DNA of 33,418 nt from the NCBI RefSeq assembly GCF_009601505.1, contig NZ_WITC01000131.1, positions 1 to 33,418 on the forward strand, given 5' to 3'. This document shows, piece by piece, positions 1 to 7,975 of this stretch; the stretch's first letter is position 1, and the number at the start of each line of letters is the position of its first letter. The stretch is from Sinorhizobium terangae. Lineage in GTDB: Bacteria > Pseudomonadota > Alphaproteobacteria > Rhizobiales > Rhizobiaceae. Made by a program: the position numbers and the translations under genes. The notes beneath the pieces are model-generated. The model had not been told where the DNA came from. It was given only the letters and a program-made list of their open reading frames with translations, and ran no database searches.

Positions 1-8
1 CCCCTCTG

Positions 9-164
9 CCCTGCCGGGCATCTCCCCCACAAGGGGGGAGATTGGCAAGACGCGAGCTTCTCGCCCCTTCTCCTCGGCCGCGCCAGCCTTGCGCCATGGA
101 ATGGGGGTACGGCATCGGCGCCTCCTGCGAATCTCCCCCCTTGTGGGGGAGATGCCCGGCAGGG
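9..164. repeat. Inverted pair of rhizobial-type palindromic repeats
   Basis: Positions 9-43 and 130-164 are exact reverse complements over 35 bases, separated by 86 bases. Each copy is itself palindromic around an ATCTCCCCC / GGGGGAGAT core. The pair could fold into one long stem or two short ones. The composition resembles the intergenic mosaic repeats common in rhizobial genomes; that family assignment is from memory. No gene is seen in or around it. Confidence 0.75.
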
Positions 165-227
165 GGGGTACCGCCATCCGCCTGCGCCCGCGCTGCAATC
201 CGATCGGATTACGCTGGGCGAGATACC

Positions 228-264
228 CCAAAACAAAAGACCTGCCCGGCAACGCGGGCAGGTC
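228..264 (-). terminator. Rho-independent terminator of first sugar ABC operon
   Basis: A perfect 10-bp stem (239-248 pairing with 255-264, GACCTGCCCG) encloses a 6-base loop. On the minus strand it is followed by a T-rich run (TTTTGTTTT). It lies 29 bases after the stop codon of the binding-protein gene, which is the last gene of the operon. Confidence 0.9.
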
Positions 265-292
265 TCGCTTAGGCTATCGCCGATGCGTCCGA

Positions 293-1243
293 TCAGAACG
301 GGGAATCGGGGAAGTAGAAGTCCTGCGCATTGTCTTTGGTGACCAGCGTTGCGTCGATCGTGTAGGTGCCGCGAACCGGAACCTGGCCGTAGAAGTTGGC
401 CGCCGTCATTTCCAGCGCGGTGCCGACCATTGCCGGCGGGTAGAGCACGTCGACCGGGATCATCTTGTCGCCGTCCATGACCTTCTTGATCATTTCCTTC
501 GAACCGGCGCCGGCGACGACATACTGGATGTCGGTGCGCTTGGCTTGCTCGATCGCCTGCAGCACGCCGACGGCCATGTCGTCGTCCTGGCACCAGACGA
601 CGTCGATCTGCGGGTACTTGGTCAGGTAGTCCTGCATGACCTTGAAGGCATCGTCGCGGTTCCAGTTGCCGTACTGGCGGTCGAGGATCTCGACCTTCGA
701 GCCGGCGATGCCCTGGTCGAAGCCGTCCTGGCGCTGCTGGTCGATCGGAATCGGCAGGCCGCGAATGACGACGACCTTGGCTTCCGGCGTCGTGGCCTTG
801 ATGTATTCGCCGGCGACCTGGCCGAGCGCAGGGTTGTTACCGGCGACATAGAGGTCACGCACGCTGTTGTCGTTGACGGACGGCGCACGGTCCACGAGCG
901 CCACGAACGTGCCCTTGCCCTTGACTTCCTTGATGGCGTTGACCAGCGGATCGGGATCGGTCGGCAGGATCACCAGCGCGTCGATGCCCTGGGTTTCGAG
1001 GTCCTGCACGGCATTGGCCTGGCTTGCCGGATCCGGCGAGGTCTTGACGATGACGTTGAGGCCCGGATGCTGCTCCATGAGCGTTTTCGCGACGCGTTCC
1101 GCATGGAACACGACACCGGCGGTCCAGCCGTGGTCGGCCGCAGGGATCGAAACGCCGATCGTGACCTTCTTTTCCTCCGCGTGGGCCACGCCCGTCAGTG
1201 CCATCATCGCGACGGCAGCAATGCCCATTAATCCCTTTCGCAT
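293..1243 (-). CDS. Sugar ABC transporter periplasmic substrate-binding protein
   Basis: This 316-residue protein is a periplasmic binding protein of the ribose/galactose type (Peripl_BP_4 fold). It captures a sugar or polyol and delivers it to the inner-membrane permease encoded upstream. A Sec signal peptide covers about residues 1-22, with cleavage after AHA. The mature start (KKVTIGVSIPAADHGW) and the VVWCQDDDMAVGVLQAI segment are typical of the family. The ATG has a strong ribosome binding site (GGGAGGAAAG). It is the last gene of the minus-strand operon ATPase-permease-binding protein and ends at a clear terminator. The LacI-type regulator next to the operon probably controls it. The substrate cannot be told from the sequence. 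I am sure of the family, not of the ligand. Confidence 0.9.
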   Translation of the reverse strand: MRKGLMGIAAVAMMALTGVAHAEEKKVTIGVSIPAADHGWTAGVVFHAERVAKTLMEQHPGLNVIVKTSPDPASQANAVQDLETQGIDALVILPTDPDPLVNAIKEVKGKGTFVALVDRAPSVNDNSVRDLYVAGNNPALGQVAGEYIKATTPEAKVVVIRGLPIPIDQQRQDGFDQGIAGSKVEILDRQYGNWNRDDAFKVMQDYLTKYPQIDVVWCQDDDMAVGVLQAIEQAKRTDIQYVVAGAGSKEMIKKVMDGDKMIPVDVLYPPAMVGTALEMTAANFYGQVPVRGTYTIDATLVTKDNAQDFYFPDSPF

Positions 1244-1308
1244 GTTTTCTTTCCTCCCAATGTGTCAGGGTCTTCGCTGATGTGGCCGGATCGCAAGATC
1301 CGGCATTG

Positions 1309-2319
1309 TCACGATTTGCGTACCAGCGAGCGCTGGACGAGCATCGCGATGATGATGATCGCACCCTGCATCGCGCCGATCAGGTATTCGCTGATGAAGT
1401 TCGACAGGAGCATGATGTTACCGACCAATTCGAGGATGAAGGCGCCGCAGATCGTGCCCCAGACGCGGCCGGCGCCGCCCTTGAGCGCGGTGCCGCCGAC
1501 GACGACGGCGGTGATGGCCTGCAGTTCCCAGAGGATGCCGGTCGTCGCCGAGGTGGAGCCGAGGCGCGGCACATAGAGCAGCACGGCAATCGCCACGCAC
1601 AGGCCCTGGATCACGAAAGCGATGGTGCGCACGCGGTTGACGGCGATGCCGGAATAGCGGGCGACGTCGCTGTTGGAGCCGACGGCGACCACGTGCCTGC
1701 CGTAACGCGTGCGATAGAGGATGAAGGCGGCGACGGCGGTAACCGCGAGGATGATCGCGATCGGCACCGGCACGCCGAGAATGCTACCGAAATAGGCCGG
1801 GCGGTAGAGCTCCTGTATCTCCGGCTCGCGAAGCGTGATCGCGCCGCCCTGCGAAAGCCAGGTGGTGAGGCCGCGATAGATGCCCATCGTGCCGAGCGTT
1901 GCGATGAACGGCTCGATCCTGCCGACGGTGGTGATCAGCCCGTTGGCGAGGCCGCAGACCGCTCCTGCCGCCACCGCGAAAACGACCGCCGCCGTCAGCA
2001 TCAACGTCGGATCGGCGATGACGCCGGAATTCATGAACAGGATCATCAAGCTTGCCACGAAGGCGACCATCGAGCCGACAGAGAGATCGAGGTCTCCTGC
2101 CGAGATGACGAAAGTCGCGCCGACTGCAATGATGGCGATAAACGCGCAGCGAGTGGCGACGTTGGCGAGATTGTTGAGGCCGATGAAGTTGGGGTTGACG
2201 ATCGCGCCGACGATCAAAAGCAGCGCAAGTGCGGCAAACGGCGCCACAGCCCTCAGATCGACGTCCCGCCAGGTGCGGCGATGACTTGTGCTTTGGATGC
2301 TTTCCTCGTTAACGCTCAT
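1309..2319 (-). CDS. Sugar ABC transporter permease (RbsC-like)
   Basis: This 336-residue inner-membrane permease belongs to the BPD_transp_2 family, the membrane channel of ribose-type importers. Hydrophobic segments run through the whole protein after a short polar N-terminus. The conserved motifs AGDLDLSVGSMVAF and VVGGTALKGGAGRVWGT, typical of RbsC/XylH relatives, are visible. I chose the ATG at 2319 because GGGAGG lies about 11 bases upstream; an earlier in-frame ATG at 2361 has no such site. The gene lies 78 bases after the ATPase stop and 65 bases before the binding-protein gene, consistent with one transcript. It should form a homodimer that pairs with the fused ATPase. Substrate unknown. 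Confidence 0.9.
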   Translation of the reverse strand: MSVNEESIQSTSHRRTWRDVDLRAVAPFAALALLLIVGAIVNPNFIGLNNLANVATRCAFIAIIAVGATFVISAGDLDLSVGSMVAFVASLMILFMNSGVIADPTLMLTAAVVFAVAAGAVCGLANGLITTVGRIEPFIATLGTMGIYRGLTTWLSQGGAITLREPEIQELYRPAYFGSILGVPVPIAIILAVTAVAAFILYRTRYGRHVVAVGSNSDVARYSGIAVNRVRTIAFVIQGLCVAIAVLLYVPRLGSTSATTGILWELQAITAVVVGGTALKGGAGRVWGTICGAFILELVGNIMLLSNFISEYLIGAMQGAIIIIAMLVQRSLVRKS

Positions 2320-2397
2320 GTTCAGACCAACCTCCCGCCCCGAAGCCCGGGGGAATTCCATATTGCTGTGACTGCCTGTGGCCGGTGGAATGCACCG

Positions 2398-3924
2398 TCA
2401 GGCGGCAGCCATCCTCTTCAGTCCCGCTGCATAGCGCATGATCTCCTGCTCGGAGATCTCGTCCCCTTCGAGCATGCCGACGATCCGTCCCTCGCGCATC
2501 ACGGCGACGCGCGTGCAAAGCCCGATCACTTCAGGCATCTCGGACGAGACGACGATGATCGAACGGCCGTCGCGCGCCAGCGCCGAGATGAAGTGATAAA
2601 TCTGTTGTTTGGTGCCGACGTCGATGCCGCGCGTCGGCTCGTCGATGATGATAATCTCGGGCTCCGTCTCCATCACCTTGGCGAGCAGCAGCTTCTGCTG
2701 GTTGCCGCCAGACATGCGCCTCGCCACCACGTCGCCGTCGCGCACGCGGATGTCGAAGCGGCGGCGGGCTTTTTCGAGCGCGGCGGCCTCGCTCGTGGGA
2801 TCGAGATAGCCAAGGCGGGTATGCTGGCCGAGCGACTGCAAGGTCAGGTTCGCCGTCATGCCGGAATTCAGGAGCAGGCCCTTCGCCTTGCGGTCCTTGG
2901 TCATGTAGGCAAGGCCTCGTCGGTTGGCGGCGTGCACGTCGCCCGAGGGCACGGCCTCACCACGGATCGTCACCTCTCCCGAGAGCCGCGACCTGAGGCC
3001 GGCGACCGCCTCCATCAGTTCCGTCCGTCCCGAGCCGATCATGCCCGAAAAGCCCAGGATCTCGCCCTTGCGCACCTCGAAGCTGGCATCCTTGACATAG
3101 TTGGTGGAGAGTGAGTCCACTCGCAGCACGATCTCTTCGTCGACATCCGGCTCGGACTTGGCGGGATAGAGGCTCGACATCTCGCGGCCGACCATGAGCT
3201 GGGCGATCGATTCTCCGTCGAGAATCGCGGTCGGGGCCGTTTTCACCCACTGGCCATCGCGCAGCACCGTCACGCGGTCAGTCAGTTCGAGGACTTCGTC
3301 AAGCTTATGGGACACGAAGACGAAGCTCGTGCCCTGCTCGCGCAGCTTGCGCACCTGGCGGAAGAGGAAATTGGTCTCCTCGCGGGAGAGGACGGCCGTC
3401 GGTTCGTCCATGAACACGACTCGCGCGTCGCGGCTGATCGCCTTGGCAATCTCCACCATCTGCTTTTCAGCGATCGACAGGCTGCTGATCAGCGCATTCG
3501 CGTCGACGCGACAGCCGAGGAGATCGAGAACACGGCGCGTTTCCGCGCGCATGTATTTGCGGTCGAGCACACCGAAGCGGGTGACCTCGCGGCCGAGGAA
3601 CAGGCTTTCCGCAACGGTCAGATGTTCGGCGAGATTGAATTCCTGGTGGATGATGACGATGCCGAGCGCTTCGGCGGCGCCGTTCGGCGGAAGCGTCACC
3701 GGATTGCCGTCGAGCAGGATCTCGCCCGAAGATGGCTGCTCGAATCCGGAGAGGATTTTTACCAGCGTGGACTTGCCGGCGCCGTTCTCGCCCATCAGGG
3801 CATGGATCTCGCCGGCGCGAAGCTCGAAATTGACGCTGAAGAGCACCTGCACGCCGCTGAACGACTTGCTGATGCGACGTGCCTCCAGCACGACGCTCCC
3901 GGTTTCGACCGTTTCCGGATTCAT
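2398..3924 (-). CDS. Sugar ABC transporter ATP-binding protein (two fused ATPase domains)
   Basis: This 508-residue protein is the cytoplasmic energy-coupling subunit of a ribose-type importer, built from two ATPase domains in tandem. The first has Walker A GENGAGKS (residues 45-52), a degenerate signature (LSIAEKQMVEIAKAI) and Walker B (VVFMDEPTAVL). The second has a degenerate Walker A (GSGRTE), the signature SGGNQQK and Walker B (IIIIDEPTRGIDVG). This asymmetry is normal for RbsA/MglA/XylG proteins. It is the first gene of the operon, divergent from the LacI-type regulator, and faces the twin operator. Family assignment is firm; the sugar is unknown. Confidence 0.93.
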   Translation of the reverse strand: MNPETVETGSVVLEARRISKSFSGVQVLFSVNFELRAGEIHALMGENGAGKSTLVKILSGFEQPSSGEILLDGNPVTLPPNGAAEALGIVIIHQEFNLAEHLTVAESLFLGREVTRFGVLDRKYMRAETRRVLDLLGCRVDANALISSLSIAEKQMVEIAKAISRDARVVFMDEPTAVLSREETNFLFRQVRKLREQGTSFVFVSHKLDEVLELTDRVTVLRDGQWVKTAPTAILDGESIAQLMVGREMSSLYPAKSEPDVDEEIVLRVDSLSTNYVKDASFEVRKGEILGFSGMIGSGRTELMEAVAGLRSRLSGEVTIRGEAVPSGDVHAANRRGLAYMTKDRKAKGLLLNSGMTANLTLQSLGQHTRLGYLDPTSEAAALEKARRRFDIRVRDGDVVARRMSGGNQQKLLLAKVMETEPEIIIIDEPTRGIDVGTKQQIYHFISALARDGRSIIVVSSEMPEVIGLCTRVAVMREGRIVGMLEGDEISEQEIMRYAAGLKRMAAA

Positions 3925-3961
3925 CGATTCCCCCTTGCGGCTCCCATCCGCTTATGGGGTT

Positions 3962-3998
3962 ATGTAAACCTTTACACACATCATGTAAAGGTTTACAT
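3962..3998. promoter_or_regulatory. Twin LacI-type operators forming a larger palindrome
   Basis: Two 14-bp sites, TGTAAACCTTTACA (3963-3976) and TGTAAAGGTTTACA (3984-3997), each fit the form GTAAA-N2-TTTAC. With one flanking base each they are also exact reverse complements of one another over 15 bases around a 7-base spacer. Their centres are 21 bp apart, two helical turns. They lie 38 bases upstream of the ATPase start and 185 bases upstream of the divergent LacI-type gene. On the minus strand TTTACA-N17-TACATA could be a promoter inside the sites. Binding by the neighbouring regulator is inference. Confidence 0.8.
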
Positions 3999-4182
3999 CG
4001 TGGCATGCACAGGAATTTCCGAGATGACCTTTGACGTGGCCGGAAGTGTATGTAGTGTCCCGCCACCTACTGCGCCGCGTGTCCTGATCAGACGTGCAAA
4101 AGGCCGCTGTAGCACTTTGGATCGCTGCATGTTTTATCCTCGAATCGGCTAGGTTTTAACGAAGACGCAAGGCAGAGCGAGA

Positions 4183-5214
4183 GTGTCGGATTCCACCCCC
4201 GCAACCATCGAAGACGTCGCCAGGATCGCCGAGGTTTCGATCGCGACGGTATCGCGGGCAATCCACACCCCGGAGAAGGTCGCAACGTCCACGCGACTGA
4301 AGGTCAACCAGGCCATCGCCATTACCGGTTATACGACCAATGCCATGGCGCGCAGCCTGAGGCTCGGCCGGTCGAACATGATTCTGGTCGTTGCCCCGGA
4401 TATCGGCGACCCCAACTTTTCCAGCATTCTCGTCGGCCTTGAAAATGAGGCGCGGTCGCATGGCTATGGCGTGCTAATCGGCCATACGCAGAACGATGCC
4501 CAGCGCGCGCTCGAATATCTGAAGTTTCTCAATTCCAATCAGGCGGCTGGCCTCATCCTCTTCACCGGCATTCTGCCTTTCGGTCACGAGACGATGACGG
4601 CGCGATTGCCGCCAAGCGTCGGCATCTTCGAGCCCGTCTTCAACGGCGGCATCCCCTATGTCGGCATCGATGACATCGAGGGTGCCCGCAAGGTGGTCGA
4701 TCTCCTGATCGCCGAAGGCCATCGCAAGATCGCCTTTATCGGCGATTCCCGCACGCGGCTTGCCTATAAGAGGCGACGGGCCGGCTACGACGCGGGGCTC
4801 GACGCGGCGGGCGTGCCGGCGGAGCTTCGGCTCGTCCAGGAGGGCGACGGCACGCTCGAGAGTGGAAGGGCCGCCGTCGAACGGCTTTTCGTGCGCGACA
4901 CGCTGCCCACCGCTTTCATGTGCGTCAACGACCAGACCGCGCTCGGAGTGATGATCGGGCTGAAGGCGCGCGGCTATGACATTCCGAATGATTTTTCAGT
5001 GACCGGCTTTGATGATGTGCCGCAGGCGACGTTCATGACGCCGGCGTTGACCACGATCCGCCAGCCGCGCACGCTGATCGGAAAACAGGCCATGGCACTC
5101 CTGCTTGACCTTCTCTCCGACAGGCGCCCCGCCGAGACGGAAATCCTGCTGAGGCCGGATCTGGTGGTCCGCAATTCGGTGACCGCACCGTCGCGGCGGT
5201 GGATAGGTAAATAG
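4183..5214 (+). CDS. LacI-family transcriptional regulator
   Basis: This 343-residue protein is a DNA-binding sugar-responsive regulator. Residues about 5-55 form the LacI helix-turn-helix and hinge (TIEDVARIAEVSIATVSRAI ... NAMARSLRLGRSNMILVV). The rest is a periplasmic-binding-protein-like effector domain with typical segments (GYDIPNDFSVTGFDDVPQA; TTIRQPRTLIGKQAM). It starts at GTG, the codon that puts the helix-turn-helix directly at the N-terminus; the ribosome binding site is weak. It is divergent from the sugar ABC operon and most likely represses it through the twin palindromes at 3962-3998, perhaps also controlling itself. The inducer is presumably the transported sugar or a derivative of it; that is inference. 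Confidence 0.92.
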   Translation: MSDSTPATIEDVARIAEVSIATVSRAIHTPEKVATSTRLKVNQAIAITGYTTNAMARSLRLGRSNMILVVAPDIGDPNFSSILVGLENEARSHGYGVLIGHTQNDAQRALEYLKFLNSNQAAGLILFTGILPFGHETMTARLPPSVGIFEPVFNGGIPYVGIDDIEGARKVVDLLIAEGHRKIAFIGDSRTRLAYKRRRAGYDAGLDAAGVPAELRLVQEGDGTLESGRAAVERLFVRDTLPTAFMCVNDQTALGVMIGLKARGYDIPNDFSVTGFDDVPQATFMTPALTTIRQPRTLIGKQAMALLLDLLSDRRPAETEILLRPDLVVRNSVTAPSRRWIGK

Positions 5215-5442
5215 GGATTCGATACATCTTGATGGCCACTTCGCCCCGAAGCCGTTCCCACAAGGGGGAGGGCCGCGATGCCGTGCGCGCTCACTTCATT
5301 CTTAACCGATCTGCGACGATCAGATAAGCAGGCGCCTGCAGCAGAACCAAACCCCACACATGCCACAAGGAGAGGCTTAAGGCGTTGCGGTGGCGCCCGG
5401 GGACGGAAGCGCCTAGGCTGAACGTGGCAGGCGCGGGACGTT

Positions 5443-5468
5443 AGGCCCCCGCCTACTGGGAGGGGCCT
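5443..5468 (-). terminator. GC-rich hairpin after the chemotaxis gene
   Basis: AGGCCCC (5443-5449) pairs with GGGGCCT (5462-5468) around a 12-base loop, 22 bases past the stop of the minus-strand chemotaxis gene. There is no T-run after it, so it may be a weak terminator or an RNA-stabilising stem. The rest of 5215-5489 shows no gene; 5253-5265 vaguely resembles the repeat core at the window start. Confidence 0.35.
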
Positions 5469-5489
5469 TCTCAGCGCCTCTTGTTGACG

Positions 5490-7295
5490 TCAAGCCGCCA
5501 GCCTGCTTACGCGGCCGAGCACCTGAAAGCGGCCAGCCATGCGATTGAGGTCGTCCACCTCGTTGCTCAGCTCACGGCAGGCCGCATTGGTTTCTTCGAC
5601 CATCGCCGCATTCCGTTGCGTCACTTCATCCATTTTATGGAGTGCGGCATCGATCTCGGACAATGCAGTGGACTGCTCGGTGGCGGCAGTCACAATCACG
5701 CCGATCAGGTCGGTCACCTGCTGCACATGCCCCTCGATCCCGATCAACGCCTCACCGGTCTGGTTGACAAGCTCCACGCCACCGGCGACTTCCCGTGTCG
5801 ACGCCTCTATCAGCATTTTGATCTCCTTGGCGGCACTGGCGGAGCGACCGGCCAGTTCCCGCACCTCCTGGGCAACGACGGCAAAGCCTTTGCCCGCTTC
5901 GCCCGCACGCGCAGCCTCGACGCCCGCATTGAGCGCCAGGAGATTGGTTTGGAAGGCAATCTGGTCGATGACGTTGATGATCTGCTGGATCTGCCCGGAG
6001 GATCGCGCGATGCGCTCCATAGCGGCCACTGCGTCGCGCACGACCATCGCGGATTTCTCGGCGCTGTCTTTCGCCGCGACCATCACCAGGCTTGCCTCTC
6101 GCGCGCGCTCCGAGGAATTGTGTGCCGTCGCCGTGATCTCGTTGAAGGCGGAGGCAGTCTGTTCGAGCGAGGCCGCCTGCTGCTCGGTCCGTTTGGCCAG
6201 ATCATCGGTCGCCCCGGCAATTTCCGACGAGCTCGTGCTGAGCTTGTCGGTCGCACTGAGGACACCGGAGATCGTTTCAGCGAGCCGTTCCACGCCCGTG
6301 TTGAACTCAGCTCTCAACGCCTCGTACGCGTCGGAGAAGTTATCTACGATGCGGACGGAAAGATCGCCGGCAGATAGGCGTGCCAGTCCGCGGGTCAAAT
6401 GTTCAATGACTTGCAGCCGGTCCTTTTCCTCGATGGCTTTCCTTCGCGCGTGGGCTGCCTCTTGTTCGTCCCGCAGGCGGCGCTCCTCGTCCGTCCGCTC
6501 GCGCGCGTGGCGGCGCTCGATTGCCGCTTGCCGGAACACGGCGACAGACCTTGCGACCATGCCGATCTCATCCGGACGCTCGGCATAGGGAACTTCGCGA
6601 TCGTAGTCGCCGGCGGCGAGCGTCTGCATATAGGCAGACATGGTGGCCAGAGGCTTCACCGCGCGATCGCGGAAGAACCAAAGGCCGGTGAGCAGCAGAA
6701 GGACGGACATCGCCGAACTCAGGGTGGCGGCCCAGGAAAGGCTCGCCGTGTCCGAAGCGGCACCTGCTTCCTGCTGCTTCAGGAACTTATCTGCCATCGC
6801 GACCAATTCATTGACCGCGACTTCATGGTGGTGAAAGCTTGCCTTTAGCTCGTCCATCGCCTGCGCCGCGGAAGCCGGATCGCTATTCCGGTACGGAGCG
6901 AGGAACTTTTCTTCCATCGCTGCCCAATAGGAATCGGCTCTGCCGATAACATCGTTCTCCAGCTTTGCCTTGAGCGTTTCGGGAGCAGCCGACGCTTTCC
7001 AGTAGGCGCGCCGGTCGTCATAGGCCTGTTTTAGGATTCCGATCTTCTCGAGGTTGCCTTTGGCGAGTTCGGGATTGGATACGGCCTCCATCGCCAGCAT
7101 GTAGGACTCTACCGTGTACAACGGCGGCGGCAGGATGTCGGCGATCAGATCCTTTCCGTAGACCACCTGCGTATAGACCGGACCGTTTACTCTCAGCTTG
7201 TCGAAGGCGTGTGTCGTGATGCCAATGGAAATTATCAAACCTGCGGTGACGATCGCCCCGAAGATCGCCAAACCGCGCGCAATAGATAGTTTCAT
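5490..7295 (-). CDS. Methyl-accepting chemotaxis protein
   Basis: This 601-residue transmembrane chemoreceptor has a first membrane segment near residues 5-27, a periplasmic helical sensor region of about 160 residues, a second membrane segment (LSSAMSVLLLLTGLWFF), a HAMP linker and a second HAMP-like stretch (LTRGLARLSAGDLSVRI). The methyl-accepting domain carries the signalling hairpin (QIAFQTNLLALNAGVEAARAGE) that contacts CheA/CheW. Start: ATG at 7295 has GGGAGAG just upstream; an in-frame ATG at 7427 would place 44 polar residues before the first membrane segment and was rejected. No C-terminal CheR-tethering pentapeptide is seen; the protein ends RVSRLAA. The ligand is unknown. No che genes lie nearby, so it should feed the chromosomal chemotaxis pathway. 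Confidence 0.92.
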   Translation of the reverse strand: MKLSIARGLAIFGAIVTAGLIISIGITTHAFDKLRVNGPVYTQVVYGKDLIADILPPPLYTVESYMLAMEAVSNPELAKGNLEKIGILKQAYDDRRAYWKASAAPETLKAKLENDVIGRADSYWAAMEEKFLAPYRNSDPASAAQAMDELKASFHHHEVAVNELVAMADKFLKQQEAGAASDTASLSWAATLSSAMSVLLLLTGLWFFRDRAVKPLATMSAYMQTLAAGDYDREVPYAERPDEIGMVARSVAVFRQAAIERRHARERTDEERRLRDEQEAAHARRKAIEEKDRLQVIEHLTRGLARLSAGDLSVRIVDNFSDAYEALRAEFNTGVERLAETISGVLSATDKLSTSSSEIAGATDDLAKRTEQQAASLEQTASAFNEITATAHNSSERAREASLVMVAAKDSAEKSAMVVRDAVAAMERIARSSGQIQQIINVIDQIAFQTNLLALNAGVEAARAGEAGKGFAVVAQEVRELAGRSASAAKEIKMLIEASTREVAGGVELVNQTGEALIGIEGHVQQVTDLIGVIVTAATEQSTALSEIDAALHKMDEVTQRNAAMVEETNAACRELSNEVDDLNRMAGRFQVLGRVSRLAA

Positions 7296-7485
7296 GCAAT
7301 CTCTCCCACGGAAAACCTTGCTACGCTGGGACGCGTCATGGACTTCACGGAACCTCCTGCAGAGGCCGCAAGCGAGTAATAAGTCATGAAAAATTCCGGA
7401 CAGACCGGCGCAGAACGTCCGCATCATGCATCAAGTCTTCCACTTGAGGGGATAGACTTGGCAACGTTCTCGTATAACGAGCAGA

Positions 7486-7491
7486 ATTATA
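7486..7491 (-). promoter_or_regulatory. Possible -10 element for the chemotaxis gene
   Basis: The minus strand reads TATAAT here, an exact sigma-70 -10 hexamer in an AT-rich patch (7484-7515), about 190 bases upstream of the chosen chemoreceptor start. No good -35 hexamer is seen 16-19 bases further up. Apart from this and the hairpin at 7573-7603, nothing is recognised between 7296 and 7636. Confidence 0.3.
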
Positions 7492-7572
7492 TGATAATTG
7501 TTACTGCGTAATTAAGCGCTCGCGTGGCGCTGTTCTTCAGGGCCACCAGCGCGCCGCAGCGTGGTGCCGCTG

Positions 7573-7603
7573 CCGCCTATGCTAAGAAGACTCGCATAGG
7601 CGG
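7573..7603. repeat. Strong 10-bp stem-loop
   Basis: CCGCCTATGC (7573-7582) pairs perfectly with GCATAGGCGG (7594-7603) around an 11-base loop. It lies 33 bases past the end of the small minus-strand gene at 7637-7759 and could end its transcript, although no T-run follows on either strand. Confidence 0.5.
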
Positions 7604-7636
7604 GGCAGTTCGAAGGACGGAATCAGGCGCTATGCG

Positions 7637-7759
7637 TTAGCGGCCGCGGGGGCCGAAGAGGGAAGCTGTTTCGCGGGTCTGAACCCGAAGCATCGCGTTC
7701 CAAAGCTGAAGGAAGAAACGCGGCTGGACCTGGCTCGCAAGCTTGCGCTGCGACAACAT
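7637..7759 (-). CDS. Possible small protein, 40 residues
   Basis: This short frame encodes a basic, Arg/Gln-rich 40-residue peptide beginning MLSQRKLASQVQPRFFLQLW. Support: ATG preceded at good spacing by GGAGAT; a position between two hairpins, with a terminator-like stem downstream (7573-7603) and the terminator of the second ABC operon upstream (7902-7935); and AT-rich sequence ahead of it. The second half (ETASLFGPRGR) is low in hydrophobic residues, and there is no signal peptide or membrane segment. I do not recognise the family. An overlapping frame in the same region has no comparable start signal. Confidence 0.4.
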   Translation of the reverse strand: MLSQRKLASQVQPRFFLQLWNAMLRVQTRETASLFGPRGR

Positions 7760-7882
7760 GATAAATCTCCGATGATTTTGGACCCTGGCGGTATAGTGTA
7801 TCGGCGCCGCTTTTGCCAGACCGGAATCTAAAGGGCTGCCTTGCAGTGCAAGCATATGTCGGTGGATGAACAAATCGCTCCG

Positions 7883-7935
7883 CTTTGGCAGTATAAGCCA
7901 AAGAAAAAAGCCGGAACGGCTTTCACCATTCCGGC
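7883..7935 (-). terminator. Rho-independent terminator of second sugar ABC operon
   Basis: On the minus strand GCCGGAA (complement of 7929-7935) pairs with TTCCGGC (complement of 7910-7916), and a CTTTTTTC run follows at once. It starts 41 bases after the permease stop. Just beyond it a second 7-bp stem, CTTTGGC (7883-7889) with GCCAAAG (7897-7903), follows, giving two hairpins in a row. Confidence 0.88.
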
Positions 7936-7975
7936 CAGTCACTTCACTGGGAGGACAAGTCTTCTTTTTTGAAGC

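Noticed and set aside
89..1231. Long plus-strand frame opposite the first binding-protein gene
   Set aside because: It is the antisense shadow of a clear periplasmic binding protein with signal peptide and ribosome binding site.
1198..3114. 638-codon plus-strand frame opposite the permease and ATPase genes
   Set aside because: Its Asp/His/Arg-rich composition is typical of antisense frames in high-GC DNA, and the genes on the other strand are certain.
5253..5265. CCACAAGGGGGAG resembling the core of the repeats at the window start
   Set aside because: Only a short stretch matches, and the palindromic arms are absent.
6902..6915. A third GGAA-N6-TTCC match
   Set aside because: It lies inside the chemoreceptor coding region, its inner bases are not symmetrical and the ATTTTA flank is missing; about one chance hit is expected in this length.
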